Of a stretch of DNA of 64,000 bases, positions 7,805 through 13,368 are shown one piece after another. Source of the DNA: JAZKDW01 sp040387375 (GTDB lineage: Bacteria > Pseudomonadota > Gammaproteobacteria > Burkholderiales > Burkholderiaceae_D); contig JAZKDW010000011.1 in the NCBI GenBank assembly GCA_040387375.1, forward strand, positions 1 through 64,000, read 5' to 3'. Numbering within the stretch: the first letter of the stretch is position 1; each line of letters starts with the position of its first letter. Below the pieces are notes generated by a model. It did not search any database. It saw only the letters and a list, made by a program, of their open reading frames with translations, and was not told where the DNA came from. Made by a program: the position numbers and the translations under genes.

Positions 7805-8341
7805 ATGGAAAAATTCGTGACGATCCAGGGCCTGCACCACTGGGCGTACCGCTGCCGGGATGCGGAAGAAACTCGCCATTTTTACGAAGACATCCTCGGC
7901 TTGCCGCTGATTCATTTCATCCGCGCCGACAACTATGTCGGCACCACGGGCGATCATGTCGATGTCTACTGCCATCTGTTTTTCCAGATGGCCGATGGCA
8001 GTTCGGTGGCATTCTTTGACCTTGGCGACAACCTGATCTCCGATCCGTCGGCCAACACGCCGCGCTGGTGCAACCACATGGCCCTGAAGGTCAATTCGGT
8101 TGACGAGTTGGAAAAGGCGCACCGGCGGCTGGAGGCCGAAGGCGTCGAGGTCGTCGGTCCGCTCGATCATGACGGTTATGTCAGGTCGATTTATTTCTTC
8201 GACCCGAATGGCGCGCGGATGGAATTGACGACGGAAGTCGCCAGTGCGGAAAAGCTGGCCGGCTACCGCCGCGATGCGCGTGGACTGTGCGATGCGTGGA
8301 CCGCGGAAAAGCGGCGCAACGAGAAGGCCAGGGCGGCTTAG
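7805..8341 (+). CDS. VOC-superfamily (glyoxalase/extradiol dioxygenase-like) protein
   Basis: 178 residues with two paired beta-alpha-beta-beta-beta modules. Metal-ligand candidates are a His in 'GLHHWAYRC' near the start, a His in 'WCNHMALKV' and a Glu in 'GARMELTTE'. The spacing fits a glyoxalase or a small extradiol-type dioxygenase. AGGAGG lies five bases before the ATG at 7805, a very strong ribosome binding site. It follows the ABC binding protein and may handle the same substrate. The reaction is unknown. Confidence 0.82.
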   Translation: MEKFVTIQGLHHWAYRCRDAEETRHFYEDILGLPLIHFIRADNYVGTTGDHVDVYCHLFFQMADGSSVAFFDLGDNLISDPSANTPRWCNHMALKVNSVDELEKAHRRLEAEGVEVVGPLDHDGYVRSIYFFDPNGARMELTTEVASAEKLAGYRRDARGLCDAWTAEKRRNEKARAA

Positions 8342-8435
8342 AGCAATTTGCGGACGAGGGTGCGGCGGGCTGATTCTGGGCGCGAGGAGCACCGTGTGGC
8401 GAGCCACAAGTGCATGCTCCAGGCAGGGACCGAAA

Positions 8436-8939
8436 TTACAGCGTTGCCAGGTATTCGTCGTATTGGTCGTACATGCCGCCGAAGCCCTGATGCATCGACG
8501 GGTGCCCGGCCAGGAATGCCTGTCGCTCCGCTTCGCTTGCATTGAGCGGTTGCGAGCGCAGCATGAGCACGGTCTTGCCGTCCTGCTCGAGTAGCGTGGT
8601 GGTGTTGAGCACGTCGAGCGGCCAGACCGGGCTCATCGGATTGGGAATGGTATTGCCTTCCGCATCGGCAAAGCCGTTGATGTACACGATGCGCCCGGGC
8701 GCGGTGATCTCGCGGTACTGGAACTTGCCCCACATGTTGAAGCCGCCGGGAAAAACCATCTGGTAGTGAAACACGCCGCCTGCATGCGGCTCGTGCCTGG
8801 CCACCTTGATCGTGCAGCCTTTGGGCCCCCACCATTTTTGCAGGTGTTCAGTGTCGGTCATGGTCTTGAATACCAGATCGCGCGGCGCGTTGAATACGCG
8901 CGTGATGACTAAATCGACGTTGCTTTCAGGGCTGGTCAT
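8436..8939 (-). CDS. SRPBCC/AHSA1-family protein
   Basis: 167 residues. The opening 'DLVITRVFNAPRDLVFKTMTDTEHLQKWWGP' is typical of the activator-of-Hsp90/START-like (SRPBCC) superfamily, which forms a deep hydrophobic ligand pocket. Many members are encoded beside ArsR regulators; none is present here. Its ATG overlaps the stop of the preceding 62-residue gene (ATGA), so it is translationally coupled to it. Ligand and role are unknown. Confidence 0.85.
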   Translation of the reverse strand: MTSPESNVDLVITRVFNAPRDLVFKTMTDTEHLQKWWGPKGCTIKVARHEPHAGGVFHYQMVFPGGFNMWGKFQYREITAPGRIVYINGFADAEGNTIPNPMSPVWPLDVLNTTTLLEQDGKTVLMLRSQPLNASEAERQAFLAGHPSMHQGFGGMYDQYDEYLATL

Positions 8940-9124
8940 TGTTCTTTTCCTTGGTTGGCGTCAAGCGCGATGACATTTTTAAGGACTGCGCGTGCATGGC
9001 AAGTATATCGTCCTGATTCTGCCATTTGCGCCAGCAATAAAGCAATGACCTTTTCAACGGCGCCCCAGTCCGCCTGATGTGACGCCATCGATTTGAACAG
9101 CTCGACAAACATCCGGAGCGGCAT
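8936..9124 (-). CDS. Small coupled protein of unknown function
   Basis: 62 residues, beginning 'MPLRMFVELFKSMASHQADW' and ending 'DANQGKEQ'. I do not recognise the family. It has no signal peptide or membrane segment and appears largely helical. It is supported by context: its ATG shares a base with the esterase stop codon (TGATG at 9126-9122), and its own TGA overlaps the next start (ATGA at 8939-8936). Coupling at both ends is unlikely for a random reading frame. It could be a remnant of a larger protein, or a real small partner of the SRPBCC protein. Confidence 0.55.
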   Translation of the reverse strand: MPLRMFVELFKSMASHQADWGAVEKVIALLLAQMAESGRYTCHARAVLKNVIALDANQGKEQ

Positions 9125-9804
9125 CAGGCGATGAACCAGCGCACCGCCTGGTCGGATATGTCGGGCGGGATGATGTGCGCACCTTCGAACTCGTGATAAG
9201 TCACGTCGTATGCCAGCTTCTCCAGACGCGGCACGATCTTGCGGCTGCACGCGTCTATCGGCAACACCGGGTCCTGAATCCCATGCGAGATAAAGATCCG
9301 CGGTTTCCCGCGCATCGACACCGGCGCGATGAAGCCCGGCGAAAACGCGATGATGTGGGTGAACAGATCGCCGTTGCTTATGCCGAGCGACAATGCATAG
9401 GACGCACCATCCGAAAATCCACCGATCGCAACATGGGTGGCATCGATCGCATGACGGTCGAAAGCATGCAGCAAGGCCAGATCGATCGCCGCCACGTCGG
9501 GACCGTATCCGCCGCCGGTAATGACATCCCATGTCGACGCTTTCGAAGCGGGCGCAACGATGATGATGTTGGCCGCGTCGGCCAGATGTTGCAGCAGCTT
9601 GATGCCGTGATGCGCATGGCCGCCCGCGCCGTGCAGCATCAGCGCCAGCGCGCATGGCCGGTTGGAGGAACAGCCAGCGGGGACATAAAGATAACTGTCG
9701 CGGCCCAATCCCTCGGCAAGCGGCATCAGCCCCGTTGCGACCGGGCTTTGGAGCTTGCCGCCGGTGCGCGCAGGCCGCGCATGCAGGTGAGCGTCGTAAG
9801 GCAT
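9124..9804 (-). CDS. Alpha/beta hydrolase (phospholipase/carboxylesterase-like)
   Basis: 226 residues from ATG 9804, or 241 from 9849. A nucleophile elbow 'GGFSDGAS' (G-x-S-x-G) lies near residue 125. 'LMLHGAGGHAH' supplies the oxyanion loop, and Asp in 'GIQDPVLP' and His in 'EFEGAHIIPP' complete the likely triad. It resembles phospholipase/carboxylesterase or poly-hydroxybutyrate-depolymerase-like esterases. No convincing signal peptide is seen. It is the first gene of a three-gene overlapping operon with the 62-residue protein and the SRPBCC protein. Confidence 0.83.
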   Translation of the reverse strand: MPYDAHLHARPARTGGKLQSPVATGLMPLAEGLGRDSYLYVPAGCSSNRPCALALMLHGAGGHAHHGIKLLQHLADAANIIIVAPASKASTWDVITGGGYGPDVAAIDLALLHAFDRHAIDATHVAIGGFSDGASYALSLGISNGDLFTHIIAFSPGFIAPVSMRGKPRIFISHGIQDPVLPIDACSRKIVPRLEKLAYDVTYHEFEGAHIIPPDISDQAVRWFIA

Positions 9805-10123
9805 GATTGTTTGCGCTCTGAAAATGTTCTGTCCGGACTCCCTGCCCAAGTCCGGAGGTGAGCAAAATTTATTCCAGCAACGATCACTCTTGTGTCCACT
9901 CCCTCAATAACAACAAGCAAACACCTTGGCTGGACAGCAATTGCAATCTGGCCTTAGACTACTTTTTGTTTTTATTGTAAAACTTCCGGTTACTTTCAAG
10001 TAACGCCAGTCAATTACTGCAGCGATTTCTGTATTGATTTCAAAAAATTTTTGGTAACCGGGCACACAAACCATAGTGCCGGTTTGAACTAAAAAATAGC
10101 AGAACAAAAGGGAGGGTTCACCC
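9805..10123. other. AT-rich intergenic region with a palindrome
   Basis: This stretch separates the divergent esterase and lipoprotein operons. It is noticeably more AT-rich than its surroundings. It holds a perfect palindrome, GTTACTT-TC-AAGTAAC at 9989-10004, and a strong ribosome binding site, GGGAGG, seven bases before the lipoprotein ATG. No reading frame here is convincing. Promoters are expected for both directions, but I could not assign one with confidence. Confidence 0.5.
9989..10004. promoter_or_regulatory. Candidate operator palindrome upstream of lipoprotein operon
   Basis: GTTACTT and AAGTAAC form perfect seven-base arms around a two-base spacer, 120 bases before the first lipoprotein start and within the divergent intergenic region. 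It has the shape of a repressor dimer site. No regulator is encoded next to it. Confidence 0.4.
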
Positions 10124-10564
10124 ATGTTTCGAAGAGTCATTTTTTTCTCGCTCATCCTCGCGGTCCTGTCTTCACTATCAGGCTGTGCGGTCAACCGCGC
10201 GACGGCGATGGTTACACCTGGATCCGACCTGAAAGAAATGAAATCCTTTTATGTCGTCCAGGGGCCGGACGAAAAAAACAATACACATCAGTTGATCAAG
10301 GACTACCTGATTAAGAGCGGTTATACGGCAACGACAGGCCCGGCATTAACACCGCCGTACTCTACCGATGCCGTTGTCACATATATAGACAAGTGGTTTT
10401 GGGACATCACGATGTACATGCTTGAGCTGACAATCAACATCAGGAATCCATCCAATAATTTCCCGATGGCTGTCGGCAATTCCTTTCATACCTCGCTTAC
10501 CAGACTGTCGCCCACTGAAATGGTGAATGAGGTCATGACCAATATTTATCATGAAGCCAAATAA
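10124..10564 (+). CDS. Small lipoprotein of unknown function
   Basis: 146 residues. The signal peptide 'FFSLILAVLSSLSGC' ends in a lipobox (LSGC) at about residue 22, so the mature protein should be lipid-anchored, probably in the outer membrane. The body contains 'KEMKSFYVVQGPDEKNN' and 'DAVVTYIDKWFWDITMYMLEL'. I recognise no named family. It is followed after 16 bases by a second lipoprotein gene on the same strand, with AGGAGG between them, so the two probably form an operon and may act together. Confidence 0.8.
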   Translation: MFRRVIFFSLILAVLSSLSGCAVNRATAMVTPGSDLKEMKSFYVVQGPDEKNNTHQLIKDYLIKSGYTATTGPALTPPYSTDAVVTYIDKWFWDITMYMLELTINIRNPSNNFPMAVGNSFHTSLTRLSPTEMVNEVMTNIYHEAK

Positions 10565-10580
10565 TTTCCAGGAGGTATAA

Positions 10581-11138
10581 ATGAATTCGTTAATCCATGC
10601 TTTTTTTTCCAATAAATTCCTGTCCATCCCGGCACTGGTGGTTGTTGTTTCCATGCTGGGTGGCTGCGCAACACCCACGACCTCGCAAGGCATGACCCCG
10701 GCGTCGATCAAAACCACAAACCAGCATGCCAAGTCTGCGAGTGTGGCTGTTGCAGGCGGCCAGGAAACTGATGCAACGGGCAAATCGAAGATTTCGAATG
10801 TGGTATTTACGCAGGCACTGACCGACTCGATCAAGAACTCAAAAGTTTTTTCAAGCATCATCCAGGGCAAGGGTGCAGATTATTTATTAACGGTGACCAT
10901 GTTCAACATGGATCAGCCCTCTTTTGGCGCTTCGTTCACCGTTAAAATGGAAGCCGGGTGGACACTCCAACGCGCAGATACGGGCGCCGTAGTCTGGCAG
11001 GAATCGATCAAGTCGGAACACACTGCCATGATGAGCGATGCATTTGTTGGAGTGGAACGACTGCGCCTGGCGACCGAAGGTGCTGCCAAGAATAATATCT
11101 CGCTAGGTCTGAGCAAGATCTCAACGCTAAAGTTGTAA
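10581..11138 (+). CDS. Lipoprotein of unknown function
   Basis: 185 residues. The N-terminal hydrophobic segment ends in the lipobox LGGC near residue 29. The body ('NVVFTQALTDSIKNSKVFSSI', 'GADYLLTVTMFNMDQPSFG', 'AGWTLQRADTGAVVWQESI') resembles the beta-alpha layout of small outer-membrane lipoproteins in which a stress-like domain precedes a conserved tryptophan. The ribosome binding site AGGAGG is strong. It is the second gene of a two-lipoprotein operon that ends at a clear terminator. No specific function can be given. Confidence 0.82.
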   Translation: MNSLIHAFFSNKFLSIPALVVVVSMLGGCATPTTSQGMTPASIKTTNQHAKSASVAVAGGQETDATGKSKISNVVFTQALTDSIKNSKVFSSIIQGKGADYLLTVTMFNMDQPSFGASFTVKMEAGWTLQRADTGAVVWQESIKSEHTAMMSDAFVGVERLRLATEGAAKNNISLGLSKISTLKL

Positions 11139-11159
11139 TGTTCCTGAAACCGTTTTACA

Positions 11160-11189
11160 GGACCGGTGCGAAAGCGCCGGTCCTTTTTT
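11160..11189 (+). terminator. Intrinsic terminator of the lipoprotein operon
   Basis: GGACCGGTGC-GAAA-GCGCCGGTCC forms a ten-pair stem (one G-T pair) with a GAAA tetraloop at 11160-11183, followed by six T residues. It lies 21 bases after the second lipoprotein stop codon. Confidence 0.93.
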
Positions 11190-11289
11190 GTTTACCGGAC
11201 AGATCATGTCCAGTCGACGGATGTTGGTTTAACGCAACGCGGGTGGCGTCCAATAATCCGAACACTCTCGGGGATGAAGCACGAAAAAG

Positions 11290-11313
11290 AAAAGGCACCC
11301 AAAGGTGCCTTTT
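11290..11313 (-). terminator. Intrinsic terminator of the pilin gene
   Basis: AAAAGGCACC-CAAA-GGTGCCTTTT is a perfect ten-base inverted repeat. On the minus strand the stem is followed by a T-rich run (complement of the A-rich 11282-11293), about 30 bases after the pilin stop codon. It could also stop leftward-to-rightward transcription. Confidence 0.85.
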
Positions 11314-11344
11314 ACACTAAAGGACTATTTTTCGCGTTCAGTCA

Positions 11345-11827
11345 TCAGGGGTTAGCAGATGGCTGTGAAGCCGCTGTAGTGCAACCGGCAGGCCTGTACT
11401 TTTCTTCCGCCACAGCAGTTGTGACGCAACTATATTGGCCTGTTCCTGAACGATGCAAGGCAATCGTTGAAGAAGGACCAGCACGCCCAGGATTTCTGAT
11501 TGTGCAAGTTATCACTGCTGCGGTTGCCGCCCCGACAGCCGAAGGAGCGACAACATCAATGGCTGAACAATTTCCGGTGCTGGCCGCCAAACCTGATTTT
11601 GTCATGTACCCTGCGGCGTCAGATGCTGTTCCCTCTACGACAGCTAATTCATATCCGGTTTTACCACCAGCAATATCCGCATAAGCTGCGGCCACTTTTG
11701 ACTTTGCAACATAATCTTGATAAGCCGGAATCGCTATTGCGGCAAGAATGCCGATGATCGCAACAACAATCATCAACTCGATCAGCGTAAAGCCTTTTTG
11801 CGCTTGTTTGTAATACGCGGATTTCAT
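11345..11827 (-). CDS. pilA: Type IV pilin, PilA/PilE-like
   Basis: 160 residues. The type III signal sequence is complete: a short basic leader 'MKSAYYKQAQKG', prepilin-peptidase cleavage before Phe, then 'FTLIELMIVVAIIGILAAIAIPAYQDYV' with Glu at mature position 5. The C-terminal part has cysteine pairs ('GNCSAIDV', 'VITCTI', 'QYSCVTT', 'AGCTTA') for the disulfide loops. It is the major pilin type, assembled by PilB/C/Q machinery encoded elsewhere. ATG at 11827 has GGGAGA upstream. A sigma-54 promoter and activator repeats lie upstream and a terminator downstream, so it is a single-gene unit. Confidence 0.93.
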   Translation of the reverse strand: MKSAYYKQAQKGFTLIELMIVVAIIGILAAIAIPAYQDYVAKSKVAAAYADIAGGKTGYELAVVEGTASDAAGYMTKSGLAASTGNCSAIDVVAPSAVGAATAAVITCTIRNPGRAGPSSTIALHRSGTGQYSCVTTAVAEEKYRPAGCTTAASQPSANP

Positions 11828-11890
11828 ATTTCTCCCTGAGGTTTGTAAGATAAAAAATTGGAATGGAACATTCCACTCAGGATTTGATAG

Positions 11891-11906
11891 AGCAATCTGC
11901 ATGCCA
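11891..11906 (-). promoter_or_regulatory. Sigma-54 promoter of the pilin gene
   Basis: On the minus strand TGGCATG-CAGA-TTGCT matches the -24/-12 consensus TGGCAYR-N4-TTGCW, with the invariant GG and GC in correct spacing. Transcription should begin near 11880, about 50 bases before the ATG. Pilin genes are classically controlled by RpoN with the PilS-PilR system. Confidence 0.85.
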
Positions 11907-11980
11907 CGAAAAATAGTGGAATGCGCTATGAAAAATCCTCTTTTTCAGGGGCAGATCAGCAATCTGGCAGTACCAGGCGC

Positions 11981-12048
11981 AGTGCCATTTTTGGCGTGAC
12001 ACTCCTGCCGTAGTGCCAGTATTTTTGGCACGCAAAAAGGCAGTGCCA
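11981..12048 (-). promoter_or_regulatory. Upstream activator repeat array for the pilin promoter
   Basis: AGTGCCA (TGGCACT on the transcribed strand) occurs at 11981, 12012 and 12042, spaced 31 and 30 bases, close to three DNA turns. Two copies are followed by TTTTTGGC, giving a longer imperfect repeat. The array lies about 75-140 bases upstream of the -24 element, the usual distance for an enhancer-binding activator such as PilR. That PilR is the bound protein is inference. Confidence 0.6.
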
Positions 12049-12280
12049 CGAGAGAAGGATTTTTCAGAGCCAGCGCTGAAAATTCAGACACGCGTACGCA
12101 GGGATTCGGCTCCTCAATGGGGAAAACGCGATGTGCACGTCAGCGTTTTTCGATATCAGACGCGGCCGAGTGGACGGTGTTCTTGCAAAGAAATATCAGG
12201 AGAATTTCGGATGCCGATCGGCATGCCATTCGGCTACCCGGCGATAATTTCACGCGCGTTTTGAAGGCAGCTTGAAATGC
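12049..12280. other. Non-coding gap between pilin control region and Sel1 gene
   Basis: No supported gene. A short plus-strand frame spans part of it but has no ribosome binding site or recognisable content. With the pilin promoter region it makes a stretch of about 450 bases without coding sequence. Confidence 0.4.
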
Positions 12281-12790
12281 CTATTCGTGCAGGCAAAGGC
12301 CGCAAGAATTTTTAATAAATCCATCGCGCAGAACCTGCATCTGGGCTTGTGAAATCCCGTGGCTGATCGCAGCCGCTTTGGAAAGCCACATGATGCCCAT
12401 GTTTTCTTCTTTCGCCACACCTTTGCCTTCAAGGTAACAGCGCCCAAGCCAATGCATGGCATCACCATACTCTTGTTTTGCGGCCAGCTTCAGCCAGTAC
12501 ACGGCGCTTTTTGGTTTCTCATTTTCCAGAAAGAACAAACCCAGATCATTTTGCGCTTCTGCATTTCCGGCATCGGCACTGAGGACAAGATCAAAATCTT
12601 CGGGCGCCAGCGGAACACAAAAATGCGGCTTGACCGAATCCAGGCAAACCGCTGTTTTCCCCCTGCCGATTTCATTATTGGAACGCAGTAAAGTGCCGTC
12701 CGTAACCCAACGCCATAAAGTACGTTCGCTCTTGCCCGTTAACGTCGTTGCGGAAATAAGGCTGATAATTTTCAGGACTGCAGTGCTCAC
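12281..12790 (-). CDS. Sel1-repeat protein with N-terminal HTH-like segment
   Basis: 169 residues from a GTG at 12790, or 198 from ATG 12877. The N-terminal part 'TTLTGKSERTLWRWVTDGTL' looks like a small helix-turn-helix. The C-terminal half carries two to three Sel1-type helical repeats ('AEAQNDLGLFFLENEKPKSAVYWLKLAAKQ', then 'GDAMHWLGRCYLEGKGVAKE'). Sel1 repeats mediate protein-protein contacts. It is located beside the pilin gene on the same strand but has its own region, so a shared function is only suggested. The start is uncertain; the GTG gives the domain's natural beginning. Confidence 0.72.
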   Translation of the reverse strand: MSTAVLKIISLISATTLTGKSERTLWRWVTDGTLLRSNNEIGRGKTAVCLDSVKPHFCVPLAPEDFDLVLSADAGNAEAQNDLGLFFLENEKPKSAVYWLKLAAKQEYGDAMHWLGRCYLEGKGVAKEENMGIMWLSKAAAISHGISQAQMQVLRDGFIKNSCGLCLHE

Positions 12791-13009
12791 AATACCGCGA
12801 CGGTGATTGAGGTGTTTATGAAAAATCGCAGTGCCGGTAGACTGCTGGACACAGGGGGAAAATACCGTTGGATGCATCCATGAATGTGTGTCAGGCGTTC
12901 GCTGCGGAGAGGTCGAACAGTGATCAAGGCAGTTTCCGATGGCACGTAAAAATTGTTGAATTAATATTTATATTTAGACAACGAATCGTATCAACAAATC
13001 GCAGCCGGA

Positions 13010-13294
13010 TCAAAACATTACTGCGTTTTTAACGATGCTGACGCCATCAGGCGACACGATAATCCCATACCGCCACGCATGGATAACCTTGTCGTTGCCC
13101 GATCTGCGCTGCCACTCTTCCATGCATGCTCGTTCATTGCCGAATAACAACACTTGCCTTGACCGAGTTTCCCAAACAACATAACCTCGATTTTCCTTCG
13201 ATCGAGACTCAATGGAGTTGCTCTCAAGTTTCCCGTCAAAGGACGGCGGTCCGGCTCTCCTCCCACAAAGGATGGCATATCGACTTTCCCCCAC
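13010..13294 (-). CDS. Doubtful small hypothetical protein
   Basis: 94 codons. The C-terminal two thirds ('YVVWETRSRQVLLFGNERAC', 'NDKVIHAWRYGIIVSPDGVS') have a protein-like, beta-rich composition, whereas the N-terminus does not. No family is recognised and no good ribosome binding site is seen for the first ATG. It would be antisense to the TpsA leader. It may be real from an internal start or may be chance. Confidence 0.3.
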   Translation of the reverse strand: MGESRYAILCGRRAGPPSFDGKLESNSIESRSKENRGYVVWETRSRQVLLFGNERACMEEWQRRSGNDKVIHAWRYGIIVSPDGVSIVKNAVMF

Positions 13295-13318
13295 TCAACG
13301 GGGCGCACTTCAGCAGAC

Positions 13319-13349
13319 GGTTTCTTGCTAGACGTTTTTGCAAGAAACC
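13319..13349 (+). promoter_or_regulatory. Perfect hairpin in the tpsA leader
   Basis: GGTTTCTTGC at 13319-13328 and GCAAGAAACC at 13340-13349 are exact reverse complements around an 11-base loop. The hairpin ends 19 bases before the TpsA ATG, leaving the GGGGGA ribosome binding site just downstream. It could modulate translation or mRNA stability. No known riboswitch consensus was recognised. Confidence 0.5.
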
Positions 13350-13368
13350 TGCGAACGGGGGAATTGTC

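Larger units (their letters stand above)
12878..13368. other. Long leader region before the TpsA gene
   Basis: About 490 bases without a secure gene. A 94-codon minus-strand frame (13010-13294) is possible but doubtful. The plus strand should hold the promoter and a long 5' leader of the two-partner secretion operon, including a perfect ten-base hairpin just before the start codon. The left third is AT-rich. Confidence 0.45.

Noticed and set aside
12013..12264. 83-codon plus-strand frame between the pilin and Sel1 genes
   Set aside because: It begins inside the activator repeat array, lacks a ribosome binding site and resembles no protein.
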